Shown one piece after another: positions 1 through 8,901 of a stretch of 64,000 bases of DNA (positions within the stretch are counted from its first letter, which is position 1; each line of letters starts with the position of its first letter). The stretch is taken from assembly GCF_900176535.1 (NCBI RefSeq), contig NZ_FWXT01000004.1, forward strand, positions 434,001 to 498,000, written 5' to 3'. A program made the translations under genes and the position numbers. The notes below the pieces were generated by a model. It saw nothing but the letters and a program-made list of their open reading frames with translations. It ran no database searches and was not told the origin of the DNA. This stretch comes from Pedobacter africanus (GTDB lineage Bacteria; Bacteroidota; Bacteroidia; Sphingobacteriales; Sphingobacteriaceae).

Positions 1-759
1 AAAGTATTTGTCAAAATACCCCTGTATAGTAGTTTGGGTAAGCCATGTAAACAGGATACAAAATATGTAATTCAGGTAACTGACGTCCTTTACGCTAAAA
101 AAAAGAAAAAGATTATAGGCAAACATAATCATCATGATGCCGGTGTAAATCCCAAAAAATACATCTCTTAGTGAAAAAAGCTCTAATAGATTACTGCTTT
201 TACTGATAAAAACGGGGGAGATTACCACGTCATCTGAATGTAGTTTGATGTAAATAACAGGGTTTGATGCGATGATATCCTTAGGGATTTTGAATGTTTT
301 AAGGTTGCCTGAATTTTCCATGGAAGCAACCAGGGTATAATTGTTGTATTCAAATTTCTTTAAAACTTTATTGTCCTTTACAAAATAAACCTCTGCCTGT
401 TTTAACCGGGGCTGATCAATCAGGATATTTACATACTTTGTGAGGTCTATATAAGATGGAACAACCGTCTTTATCCAAACCGGATATGGGTAATTACCGA
501 TATTGATGATGTTGGATACCGGATTCTGAAATTCTGCGTCTTTAGCCATTACAGTGTAAATACCAACGGTGTCCGATTTACTGATATAAAGCTTTGAAAA
601 GTGCAGGATGTTTACCAGTGAATCCTGTGTATGGGCCTGGACACCTCCAGCACCGCTGGTGCCCGCAAGCAAGGTATGGTGTGCTGAGACTTGGTTATAA
701 AATCCAAAGAGCAGCATTAAGCTGAATACAGCCAGGTTTCTAATGTGCTTTACGATCAT
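1..759 (-). CDS. 7TM-DISM receptor, N-terminal part (runs off left edge)
   Basis: The reading frame is open from an ATG at 759 to the left edge, giving 253 residues and no stop. It starts with a basic, hydrophobic signal peptide (MIVKHIRNLAVFSLMLLFGF). A mainly beta extracellular region of about 130 residues follows, containing the phrases YPYPVWIKT and VIYIKLHSD, as in 7TMR-DISMED2 sensor domains. The last 50 residues begin a membrane region (FFGIYTGIMMIMFAYNLFLF, then KDVSYLNYIF) typical of the 7TM-DISM module. Whether a histidine kinase, cyclase or DNA-binding domain follows cannot be seen. The ATG overlaps the stop of the upstream gene as ATGA, which suggests translational coupling and one operon with the next two genes. 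An insert rich in Gly, Ala, Ser and His after the signal peptide is unusual. The family call is by similarity in pattern to the full-length kinase at 57018-59012. Confidence 0.8.
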   Translation of the reverse strand, partial: MIVKHIRNLAVFSLMLLFGFYNQVSAHHTLLAGTSGAGGVQAHTQDSLVNILHFSKLYISKSDTVGIYTVMAKDAEFQNPVSNIINIGNYPYPVWIKTVVPSYIDLTKYVNILIDQPRLKQAEVYFVKDNKVLKKFEYNNYTLVASMENSGNLKTFKIPKDIIASNPVIYIKLHSDDVVISPVFISKSSNLLELFSLRDVFFGIYTGIMMIMFAYNLFLFFSVKDVSYLNYIFCILFTWLTQTTIQGYFDKYF

Positions 760-1472
760 AATGCAATATCGATGTGGACATCTATAAAACCATCATTTGC
801 CTTATTGGGAATCTGGAATATTTGTTTTGGGTTGGCTTTGAAAGAGAAGATGTTGTTACGCACTTCATCAATGGCCAGCGGTAAAGTTTCCAGTTCATCA
901 GTAATTACCGCTGTTGCTGTAAGATCTTCTTTTGGGTAGTAAAAACGGCCATTTATTCCAATCTCAGTAATTACCCTGAAGCCACCTCTTACTGCATTAC
1001 GATGGGTAGCAGGGGCTGTTAGACCAAAAAGTGTGGTTAAACCGATAAGGCTGGACAGCGCAACGCTCACCTGGCTTAAAAACAGACTGCCCACACCCAA
1101 ACCTGCAATCTCCCATGAATTCCATACGCCACAAAGTTCACCTGTGCCCTTGGCCGTCCGTTCGCTTACCATTGTATGTATTTTGTCATCCATATAACCC
1201 ACAGCTTCTTCAATAGGAAGCGGGTTAATACCGTTTGCGCGGTGGATCCGGGACCCTGCAAGGGCCTTTCCGTTTTCCTCGGCGCTTACCAGTACGGCAT
1301 AAACATCGGGGTTCAGCACCCAATCTATTTTTGCCGAAGTAATTTTAGTAATGCCAAATATTTCTAATACGTGTGTGTGCCCCTCAATAAATTTCATGCA
1401 GGCCGCCCGATCGTCTACGGCCCTGAAAGCTTTAAAATAAAGCTTATTGATCTGCGGTTTATGCTGTTCCAA
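756..1472 (-). CDS. GNAT-like protein resembling N-acyl amino acid / autoinducer synthases
   Basis: This is a 238-residue soluble protein with no signal peptide. I do not recognise a named family with certainty. The order of elements resembles GNAT-fold N-acyltransferases of the FeeM/autoinducer-synthase type: a strand followed by AGSRIHRANG, then PLPIEEAVGYMD, then GELCGVWNSWEIAGLGVG and LSSLIGLTTLFGLTAP, and a late NGRFYYPKEDL segment. In that group the middle segment binds the acyl or acetyl thioester. It overlaps the upstream E1-nitroreductase gene by 14 bases and the downstream receptor gene by 4 bases, so the three are almost certainly co-translated. An acyl transfer role in making a small molecule is inference. 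A structure prediction compared with FeeM or LuxI folds would decide it. Confidence 0.7.
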   Translation of the reverse strand: MEQHKPQINKLYFKAFRAVDDRAACMKFIEGHTHVLEIFGITKITSAKIDWVLNPDVYAVLVSAEENGKALAGSRIHRANGINPLPIEEAVGYMDDKIHTMVSERTAKGTGELCGVWNSWEIAGLGVGSLFLSQVSVALSSLIGLTTLFGLTAPATHRNAVRGGFRVITEIGINGRFYYPKEDLTATAVITDELETLPLAIDEVRNNIFSFKANPKQIFQIPNKANDGFIDVHIDIAL

Positions 1473-3774
1473 TGGATAAAGTTTTATTTAAAGGTTTTCT
1501 AATTGTACGTTGTGGTGATGATTCTGCTTTAAAAATTCTAAACAAAAATATTTCTGCAATATTATCAGTTATTTTAAACAAATGCTTGAATTTTTGATGC
1601 AAATTGAAAATTTGATTTCTATTTTCTTCTGACAGGTCATTTAATTCCTGAAAATTATTCTTGTAAAAGAAGATTAAAGGAACATTTACGGGGTGTATTT
1701 GATAGCCTAATGCAGTGGCTGCCAGCCACATTTTTTCTACTGCCATGCCACCTTTCAGGTAATTTAAAGGATTGCTTTCCGGTAGTGTAATTAAGCCAAT
1801 TGCGGGGGATGATTGGAATTGCTTCAAGGCAAGTTTTTTAAAGGCACTGCCGCCTTTTATCTTTTTCAGGAACTGAACTGCCCTTTCGTCTTTCATTAAC
1901 CTCAACCCAATCTGATCGTTATTGCTCAGGTCAAGGGTATTGATACCAATGCCATCTTCAGTTTCTGTAATTTCTTCTTTGGTCCAGCGCATTTCTTTTA
2001 CAATGAAATCATGGTGTGCTGCCGGAATAAACATCCGAAGCAGGTCAGCTTCGCCTGAAATTTCGCCCAATGCAGTTTTCTCTTCAGCTCCTTTGAGCCA
2101 TTGCAGGTTAATTTCGCTGCCGCCAATTGTATTTTGAAGCTCCTGAAGGTCAGTCTCGCTGATTTCCTGCGTCAGGCCGGCGTTACGATTGGTATGCCTA
2201 TTGGCAATCTGCGCCGCCAGGCTTTTTTCCTGTTCACTGGCCTGCCCACCGGTTTTAAAGCTAAACAGGGCAATGTGCTCCGGGAAATGCTCCGGAGTGA
2301 ATTGCCAGTTTACAACCAGTCCTTTCACAGCAGCTTCCAGCAGCAGGTTTTCTATGGCTGCACCGAGTGATGTATAGCTGGAAATGTAATCCGGGTCCAA
2401 ATAAGCACCTGATACTTTCCTGTTCATAAACAAATGCAAGGTTCCTTGCCTGTAGTGCCAGTGCCATGGCTGGTTGTTACCTCCAGAAGGTGCTTTCCCG
2501 GCGGCTGCAATCAGCGTCGCTATCAGCTCTTCAGAGAGCAGATCACCACTGGTTTCGGTTTTTATCTTTCTGTCCGATAGCAGCTGTTCAACTTCGGAAA
2601 CAGACAATTGTTTAGCTGCTTTTTCCTGATCATTTTCAGCTTTCGGATTTTCATCAGAGATCAGTTCGTCCATATCTATAAAGAACCTGCCCGATACCTT
2701 TAAACCTCCCAGCAAGATTTTTCTCGAAAGATCGGCCGTAATTCCACCACCATAGGTTACCGCACTCGCCAGTTGGGGCCAGGTAGAAATGGTAGTCATA
2801 ATCTCGATTGCCGAGGCTTTCATGCGCGGAGAAAGTGTTTCTACCCCAGTAACAGGGGCTATATAAGGGAGCTTTTCATCCAGGCTTTTCAGATTTTTGA
2901 AAGCGGCCATGTCCATGTGCGCTACATAACCATGTAAAACAGGTCTGTCCGGCTCAAGGTCAAAGCGTTCAATATCTATGGTACACCTGTCGCTGCCTTC
3001 CATTAAAACAGGGATACCAAGTGCTTTCGCTTTTTCGCGGGCACTGATCTTTACGTCGAAACTATCGCACTCATCAATCAAAAGATCAAGTTTTCCGTTC
3101 CCGGTTAAAAAAATAGCTATATTCTCGTCGGTAATGCCCTCATGAAAACAAACCACATTTAAGTAGGGATCAATTTCTGCAATTTCACGGGCAACAATAA
3201 CCGTTTTTTGAAGATGGATATTGTGAACACCTGTTCTGATGCGGTTCAGATTGGAAAGGTCAAGCGCATCGAAATCTGCTATCCGCAGTTCTCCGAAGCC
3301 CCTTTCAATAGCAAGGGTCAGTGAAACAGATTGCCCAACCGAAAGCCCCATTACACCAATCTTTTTATTGGAAAGGCTTAATTGTTCTTCGGCTGTTATT
3401 TTATGTTTGTTCCTGTTTGTCCTAACCACCGCAAACTCTTCTTCATCCAGTAAATGCACCAGTTTCGCCGACCAGGGATAATATACCCACAGGCCATAGT
3501 CCTCAGCAGGGGTACTTCCAAAATGAGCACTACTCAGTTCCTCCAACCGGTTACCTCCAATGCCGGGGTTCAGGCATTTTATCAGCTCAGTTACCTGGGC
3601 CTGGATGGTGTCAAAAATCTGTATGTGCGGGTTTTTAATTAAAAGATCTGCAAGATTTTGCTTTTCGGTACTGTTTTTGGTATTAAATAATATGGGTTTG
3701 TAGCTGGTATTTAATTGTTGGGTCTGATGGATTCGTGCTTCAAAATTGGTATCTGAATAAGCTTGGAACTGCAT
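1459..3774 (-). CDS. E1-like (ThiF/MoeB) and nitroreductase fusion protein, Rv1355c/MoeY-like
   Basis: The protein has 771 residues and two enzyme domains. Residues about 137-350 are an E1-like adenylating domain. The nucleotide loop is GLSVGQ (143-148), the acidic strand and Asn-Arg motif is DFDALDLSNLNR (167-178), and a DECDSFD stretch (234-240) carries a cysteine. Zinc-binding CxxC pairs seen in ThiF and MoeB are absent. Residues about 415-750 are an FMN nitroreductase-like domain with APSGGNNQPW (428-437) and a late GGMAVEKMWLAATALGY (675-691). A charged linker near 370-400 joins them. The same fusion is known to me from Mycobacterium Rv1355c, often called MoeY, whose function is not established; a molybdopterin role should not be assumed. 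It is the first gene of the minus-strand operon and faces a divergent response regulator across 117 bases. Confidence 0.88.
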   Translation of the reverse strand: MQFQAYSDTNFEARIHQTQQLNTSYKPILFNTKNSTEKQNLADLLIKNPHIQIFDTIQAQVTELIKCLNPGIGGNRLEELSSAHFGSTPAEDYGLWVYYPWSAKLVHLLDEEEFAVVRTNRNKHKITAEEQLSLSNKKIGVMGLSVGQSVSLTLAIERGFGELRIADFDALDLSNLNRIRTGVHNIHLQKTVIVAREIAEIDPYLNVVCFHEGITDENIAIFLTGNGKLDLLIDECDSFDVKISAREKAKALGIPVLMEGSDRCTIDIERFDLEPDRPVLHGYVAHMDMAAFKNLKSLDEKLPYIAPVTGVETLSPRMKASAIEIMTTISTWPQLASAVTYGGGITADLSRKILLGGLKVSGRFFIDMDELISDENPKAENDQEKAAKQLSVSEVEQLLSDRKIKTETSGDLLSEELIATLIAAAGKAPSGGNNQPWHWHYRQGTLHLFMNRKVSGAYLDPDYISSYTSLGAAIENLLLEAAVKGLVVNWQFTPEHFPEHIALFSFKTGGQASEQEKSLAAQIANRHTNRNAGLTQEISETDLQELQNTIGGSEINLQWLKGAEEKTALGEISGEADLLRMFIPAAHHDFIVKEMRWTKEEITETEDGIGINTLDLSNNDQIGLRLMKDERAVQFLKKIKGGSAFKKLALKQFQSSPAIGLITLPESNPLNYLKGGMAVEKMWLAATALGYQIHPVNVPLIFFYKNNFQELNDLSEENRNQIFNLHQKFKHLFKITDNIAEIFLFRIFKAESSPQRTIRKPLNKTLSIGTA

Positions 3775-3891
3775 TTCTTTATGTATGTATGCGATAAAAA
3801 TAAAAAAAAATAGGTAAATTATTGAAAGAACTAAAAATAGGCTTTTAAGAGTAATAATAAAAAAGTATTTTTAACTTTTATTTCCAAACAA

Positions 3892-4347
3892 ATGAATGTG
3901 AATATCCTATATGTTGATGATGAACCTCATAACTTAAGTGCCTTCAAAGCTACTTACAGGAGGTTGTATAATGTTTTTACCGCTGAGTCTGCTGATGAGG
4001 GCAGAGTTATTTTAGATAAGGAAGAAATTCATATCATCATCACCGATCAGAGAATGCCCAAAACAACGGGCGTAGAGTTCCTGGCATCGATATTAGAGAA
4101 GCATCCTGATCCGATAAGGATGATCTTAACGGGTTATACGGATATTGATGCAGTAATTGATGCCATTAACAAAGGACAGGTTTACCGGTACATCCAAAAG
4201 CCATGGATGGAGGCAGATCTGAAGATCAATATTGAAAAAGCATATGAGATTTATATGCTCAGAAAAGAGAACAGGGACCTGACAGCAAAATTATTACTTG
4301 CAAATCAACAACTTGAATTTTTATTACGACAAAATCTATTATCTTAG
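3892..4347 (+). CDS. Stand-alone response regulator receiver protein
   Basis: The 151 residues are a single receiver domain with a C-terminal helix. The acidic pocket is D9-D10, the phospho-acceptor is D52 (IITDQRMP), the switch Thr is T80 (LTGYTD) and the conserved Lys is K103 (IQKPW). The phrase GYTDIDAVIDAINKG is typical of RpfG-type receivers, which normally carry an HD-GYP output domain. Here no output domain follows, only about 35 residues of predicted coiled coil (LRKENRDLTAKLLLANQQLE). It may act by protein contact, for example on a kinase or a diguanylate enzyme. It lies divergent from the E1-nitroreductase operon and 27 bases ahead of the adhesin gene, from which it is separated by a perfect hairpin. 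Confidence 0.9.
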   Translation: MNVNILYVDDEPHNLSAFKATYRRLYNVFTAESADEGRVILDKEEIHIIITDQRMPKTTGVEFLASILEKHPDPIRMILTGYTDIDAVIDAINKGQVYRYIQKPWMEADLKINIEKAYEIYMLRKENRDLTAKLLLANQQLEFLLRQNLLS

Positions 4348-4372
4348 ATATCCTATTTAAGGGATATCTAAG
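4343..4372 (+). terminator. Perfect 11-bp hairpin between regulator stop and adhesin start
   Basis: Arms CTTAGATATCC (4343-4353) and GGATATCTAAG (4362-4372) pair perfectly around an 8-base loop. The left arm includes the stop codon of the response regulator, and the right arm ends two bases before the first ATG of the adhesin. There is no run of T after it, so a classical terminator is unlikely. Attenuation, mRNA processing or masking of the adhesin ribosome site are equally possible. Confidence 0.5.
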
Positions 4373-4374
4373 TT

Positions 4375-7300
4375 ATGTGTTACAGATGGGGTTTAATGCT
4401 ATGGATGCTCTCATGCTTCCTGTGTTTTGCTGCGGAAGCCCAGAACATTTCCAATGAAGGGAAAGCGTTTTGGGCTGTATTTCCCAGTCACGACCCCTCC
4501 AGGAATGGCAATACCGGAATTCCTGCCCTGGCCAATGTACGTATTTACATTACTGCCAAAGTTGCTTCTGAAGTAACCGTTAGTTGTGGAACATTTAACC
4601 CGGCACCGGTACCTGTTCCTGCAAATACAGTGGTATGGGTTGACGTTCCCAGGTCAGCTGCCTATATTGATGAAATCACAGATGTCAACAGAAGTGTTCC
4701 TGGTAAAGGCATTCATGTTCAGGTTACGCCCGGGCATGAAAAAGTAGCAGTATTTGAACACATCTATGCCGGTGCACGGTCTGCAGCGTCACTTATTCTT
4801 CCTATAGAGGCTTTGGGTAGGGAATATTATTCTATGAACTATACACAGGACCAGAGCAACAGGGAAACCAGTAAAAACTTCCTGGTCCTGGTCGCTGCAA
4901 ATCCCGATACCAGGCTTATTGTCCATAAAAAGGATGGTTCAACTTTTCCTGTACTGCTCACAAATGCCGGAGATGTATATGAATATATGCCTGCTGACCG
5001 TGAAGACCTCACTGGTGTTTATGTGGAAATTGACCCCGCCTCTCCCGATAATTGTAACAAGCGTTTTGCAGCCTATTCGGGTAGTACATCGCTCATCATA
5101 GGTTGTAACGGCTCCCGTGATCCGCTGTTTCAGCAATTGTACCCTCCGGGCAGCTGGGGCAAAAATTATGGTGTGGCACCTTTTAAAGACCGGCGCTACG
5201 TACTGAGGGTACTTGCGCAGCAGGACAATACCCAGGTACAGATCGATGGGCAGTCCTATACTTTAAATAAAGGTGGATTTTTTACAAGCGCTGAACTGAC
5301 CGAGGCTTCTTTTATCACTGCCGATAAGAACGTTAGTGTGGCGCAGTATTCGCTTACCCAGGCCTGTTCATCAGTCAATGGCGACGAGTTGATTGGCGAT
5401 CCGGAAATGGTGCTCCTTAATCCTGTTGAATTTAATGTAAAGTCAACCACACTTTTTTCTTCTGATCAACAGAATATTGATCATAGGTATATCAACGTAC
5501 TGATGAAAACCTCCGCCACCTCAACTTTTAAGGTCAACGGGCAGGTACTAAGTGCAACCTGGAACCCTGTGCCATCCAATCCAGGCTATTCCTATACACA
5601 GATCGAGATCACAGACATCAGTTCCTATCTTACCGCCAATGAAGGTTTTAATGCGGTAGCCTATGGTTTTGGTGATCATGAATCTTATGCCTATTCTGCC
5701 GGCACCAACCTTGCCGCCAATACTTATTTCCTGGTAACCAACAAAATTACCCAGCGGGATGCCCGGAACGCCTGCCTTGGGCAGGAATCAGATTTTAAAG
5801 TCATTTTACCTTACCTGGTCTCCAAAATTACCTGGAAGCTGGATGATGGCGCGGAAGAAGAGGGGCCACTGAACCCGAAGGTCATTACTGCGTCTGATGG
5901 CAGCCTGTCTTATGCATACAGCTATGACAAAAACATTACGTTTTCTGCATTGGGGCAACATCAGGTTGTTATCAAAATAGAATTGCCCAACGATGGGAGC
6001 GGCTGCCTGAGCGAAGGTGCTGAATTTATCTATCCATTTGATGTGTTCCCACTGCCCACAGCAGATTTCAATGTGGCTGCCGACAATTGTCCGGATACAG
6101 AAATTCAGTTTACAGACCTCAGTACTTCAAATTTACCGGACCACCGTCCTTTAAATAAGTGGTTATGGGATTTTGGCGACAATACTACCTCAACAGCGCA
6201 AAACCCTAAACACGTTTATGCTTCGTCAGGACCCTTTGAGGTAAAACTTTCTGTAGGTCTTGATGAAGGGTGTATGTCGGATGTCAAGACATTTACCATT
6301 CATATCCGCCCTAAAATCAATGCTGCTTTGTCTGCCCCTGCAAACGGCTGCATCAACAAGGAAATTGCTTTTGCTGATGCCTCTTCCTCCGCTGCAGGCC
6401 CTATGGTTTCCTGGCAATGGGATTTTGGTGATGGTTCAGCGGTTTCCATCCAGCAGCATCCCAAACATACTTACCTCAGTGCAGGTACCTATACCGTTAC
6501 ACTGATCACCAGGACTGCCAATGGTTGCCAAAGTTTGCCCGCAAAAAGTGAGGTCGTAATCCATAGTTTGCCGGTTGTTGATTTTACCTTGCCAAGGGTA
6601 TGTGTGAATGATGTAGCTCAGTTCACCAACAAATCGGCAAATGTGGATGCAACTACTGCAGGCCTGATTTATTCCTGGGATTTTGGCGATGGGACTGCTT
6701 TGGCTGCCGATAATGTGTCGACCCAGGTCAATGGCAGTCATCAATACCGTACCGGAGGTATCTATACCGTAACATTAACGGCTACCAATGCCAATGGCTG
6801 CTCATTTTCCGTTTCCAAACAGTTTACCGTAAACGGTGGGCATATCAGGCCTGCATTTGAGGTTGAGAATAAAAATGCGCTTTGCAGCAACCGGAAAATT
6901 ACTGTTCAGAACAAATCCACAATCAACAGCGGAAAGATAATCAGGTTGGTCTGGTATATAGATAACGCAGAAAAACTGACCGTAAATGATCCCGACCCGG
7001 ATGCTTTTTATGAACTCAGCCCGCCTGTTGCTATCAGTCCCGCAGCCCAAACCATAGCCATTAAGTTACTGGCCTACTCGGGCGATAATTGTGTAGAACC
7101 GCTGACTGAAAATGTTACGCTTTATCCTGCTCCGGCATTGGTTTTTGATCCGATTGCCCCAGTCTGCCTGAATTCTGCAATATTCAGGATACAAAGTGCA
7201 AGAGAAACCCTGGGTATTCCTCCGCAAAATTCAAGCTATTCCGGTCCGGGCATCATTAGTGCCGATGGATATTTTGATCCCCGGCAGGCAGGAGTGGGCA

Positions 7301-7878
7301 CCCATACACTAACTTATCACTACAGTTCTGCCGCAGGTTGTGAAGAAAGCGTTACACAGGTTGTCACCGTACAGCCCTTGCCCGAACTGGACCTCAAGCG
7401 GGACATCTATTTACTCTCTGGGGGTGAAATCAGGATAGATGCCCGGGCCAGTGGAAACAACCTGCGTTACAAATGGGTACCAGCCACTGGCTTAGACCGT
7501 GACGATGTGTTGAACCCTGTCGTTAAAATTGATGAAGACCGGGAGTATACGCTCACCGTTACCACGGGACTGGGCTGCAGTATTACTGGCAGTGTAAAGG
7601 TGCACCTGGTCAGTTCAATCAATGCGGCCAATGCCTTTAGTCCGAATGGAGATGGTGTAAATGACACCTGGGTTTTAAAGTATATCGAAACTTATCCTAA
7701 TGTTGCTGTTGATGTTTTTAACCGTTATGGCGAAAAAGTTTTTTCCAGCCAGGGATATTCAGTACCTTTTGACGGGAATTATAATGGAAAACAATTGCCC
7801 GTTGGTACATATTATTATATCATCAATCCAAAAAATGGGAAAAAGCTAATTAAGGGGGCATTGACACTGGTACGATAA
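4375..7878 (+). CDS. Type IX secreted PKD-repeat adhesin with IgGFc-binding-like N-terminus (type B sorting)
   Basis: The protein has 1167 residues. A signal peptide covers residues 1-22 (ending AAEA|Q). Residues about 110-420 look like the IgGFc-binding protein N-terminal domain (HVQVTPGHEKVAVFEHIYAG, then repeated strands and QYSLTQACSS). Three PKD domains follow, with WDFGD motifs at 598-602, 682-686 and 768-772. A less regular beta region precedes the C-terminal sorting domain, which starts at NAFSPNGDGVND and ends KLIKGALTLVR, as in gliding-motility-associated CHU_C domains used by the type IX secretion system. The product should be exported to the cell surface. The next gene, a PorP/SprF protein, begins directly after the stop, the usual pairing for type B substrates. 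The start could instead be Met8 (4396) or Met11, either of which also leaves a good signal peptide. Confidence 0.92.
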   Translation: MCYRWGLMLWMLSCFLCFAAEAQNISNEGKAFWAVFPSHDPSRNGNTGIPALANVRIYITAKVASEVTVSCGTFNPAPVPVPANTVVWVDVPRSAAYIDEITDVNRSVPGKGIHVQVTPGHEKVAVFEHIYAGARSAASLILPIEALGREYYSMNYTQDQSNRETSKNFLVLVAANPDTRLIVHKKDGSTFPVLLTNAGDVYEYMPADREDLTGVYVEIDPASPDNCNKRFAAYSGSTSLIIGCNGSRDPLFQQLYPPGSWGKNYGVAPFKDRRYVLRVLAQQDNTQVQIDGQSYTLNKGGFFTSAELTEASFITADKNVSVAQYSLTQACSSVNGDELIGDPEMVLLNPVEFNVKSTTLFSSDQQNIDHRYINVLMKTSATSTFKVNGQVLSATWNPVPSNPGYSYTQIEITDISSYLTANEGFNAVAYGFGDHESYAYSAGTNLAANTYFLVTNKITQRDARNACLGQESDFKVILPYLVSKITWKLDDGAEEEGPLNPKVITASDGSLSYAYSYDKNITFSALGQHQVVIKIELPNDGSGCLSEGAEFIYPFDVFPLPTADFNVAADNCPDTEIQFTDLSTSNLPDHRPLNKWLWDFGDNTTSTAQNPKHVYASSGPFEVKLSVGLDEGCMSDVKTFTIHIRPKINAALSAPANGCINKEIAFADASSSAAGPMVSWQWDFGDGSAVSIQQHPKHTYLSAGTYTVTLITRTANGCQSLPAKSEVVIHSLPVVDFTLPRVCVNDVAQFTNKSANVDATTAGLIYSWDFGDGTALAADNVSTQVNGSHQYRTGGIYTVTLTATNANGCSFSVSKQFTVNGGHIRPAFEVENKNALCSNRKITVQNKSTINSGKIIRLVWYIDNAEKLTVNDPDPDAFYELSPPVAISPAAQTIAIKLLAYSGDNCVEPLTENVTLYPAPALVFDPIAPVCLNSAIFRIQSARETLGIPPQNSSYSGPGIISADGYFDPRQAGVGTHTLTYHYSSAAGCEESVTQVVTVQPLPELDLKRDIYLLSGGEIRIDARASGNNLRYKWVPATGLDRDDVLNPVVKIDEDREYTLTVTTGLGCSITGSVKVHLVSSINAANAFSPNGDGVNDTWVLKYIETYPNVAVDVFNRYGEKVFSSQGYSVPFDGNYNGKQLPVGTYYYIINPKNGKKLIKGALTLVR

Positions 7879-8895
7879 ATGAAAGTTCACGTTTACTTTA
7901 CAGCAATATTGACGGCATGCAGTGTTTTATGCACCGCTCAGCAGCGCCCTCAGTATACCCAGTATGTGTTTAACAATTACCTGTTGAACCCGGCCATCAG
8001 TGGCATTGAAAATTATGCGGATGTAAAAGCAGGATTTCGCAAGCAGTGGGCAGGTATTGAAGGCGCGCCACAAACCTCATTTCTGACTGCGCACTGGAAC
8101 CTGGGAAGCGGTTACCTGTGGCGAAATGCTTTGTCGCTGCCCGACAAAGGCGACGATCCCATGAGCCGGAACTACATGCAAAACTATACCTCATCTCCGG
8201 CTCACCATGGTATGGGCGTTACAGTGGTATACGATGAAACCGGCCCGCTGTCGCGTCTGGATGCCAGTTTAACTTATGCCTATCATCTGCAGCTCAGTAA
8301 TGCCTTTAACCTTTCGGTAGGCGTGGCAGCGGGGCTGAGCCGGATTGCATTGGATGCAAATGCACTGCATTTTGAAGATCAGATCAATGAAAGGGCGGTA
8401 TCCGGCCAGTTGTTAAGTCAGCTGAAACCAGACCTGGGTTTCGGGCTGTGGCTTTACAGCGGACGTCTGTTTGCGGGTGCTTCCGTTCAGCAGATATTGT
8501 CTCAAAAACTATCTTTTACAAGCGATCCCAATTACAATAGCGGCAAGGAGGTGCCACACTTTTTTGTAACTGCAGGTTACAGGATGTACATTGATGATGT
8601 GATTAGCGCTACTCCTTCAATTATGTTTAAAGAGGTTAGCCCAAGCCCTGCATCAATCGATGTAAACCTGAAAGTGGCATTTAAAGACCGGTTCTGGGTA
8701 GGAGGGAGTTACCGGAAGGATGATTCCTTTTCCGCCCTGGCCGGCGTTAACATCAGCAAACTCATTAACCTTACCTATGCCTACGATTTTACGACATCAG
8801 GATTGAACCAGGTCAGTAACGGAAGCCATGAAATTGTATTGGGCTTACAGCTAAATAACGTTTATGAGGTTTTTAGCGGCACCAGGATGTGGTAG
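7879..8895 (+). CDS. PorP/SprF family type IX secretion outer membrane protein
   Basis: The 338-residue protein has a signal peptide (MKVHVYFTAILTACSVLCTA|Q) and the family opening QQRPQYTQYVFNNYLLNPA, then GIENYADVKAGFRKQW, and a series of amphipathic strands expected for an outer membrane barrel. The PorP/SprF family assists export or surface attachment of type IX substrates, and paralogues are commonly encoded beside individual type B adhesins. Its ATG follows the adhesin stop with no gap, so the two genes form a transcription unit and probably a dedicated substrate-partner pair. It converges on rpoN with a 6-base gap. Confidence 0.92.
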   Translation: MKVHVYFTAILTACSVLCTAQQRPQYTQYVFNNYLLNPAISGIENYADVKAGFRKQWAGIEGAPQTSFLTAHWNLGSGYLWRNALSLPDKGDDPMSRNYMQNYTSSPAHHGMGVTVVYDETGPLSRLDASLTYAYHLQLSNAFNLSVGVAAGLSRIALDANALHFEDQINERAVSGQLLSQLKPDLGFGLWLYSGRLFAGASVQQILSQKLSFTSDPNYNSGKEVPHFFVTAGYRMYIDDVISATPSIMFKEVSPSPASIDVNLKVAFKDRFWVGGSYRKDDSFSALAGVNISKLINLTYAYDFTTSGLNQVSNGSHEIVLGLQLNNVYEVFSGTRMW

Positions 8896-8901
8896 AAGGG
8901 G

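Noticed and set aside
1459..3774. Molybdopterin biosynthesis role for the E1-nitroreductase fusion
   Set aside because: The label comes from the name MoeY of the mycobacterial relative; no molybdopterin gene is nearby and zinc cysteines of MoeB are absent.
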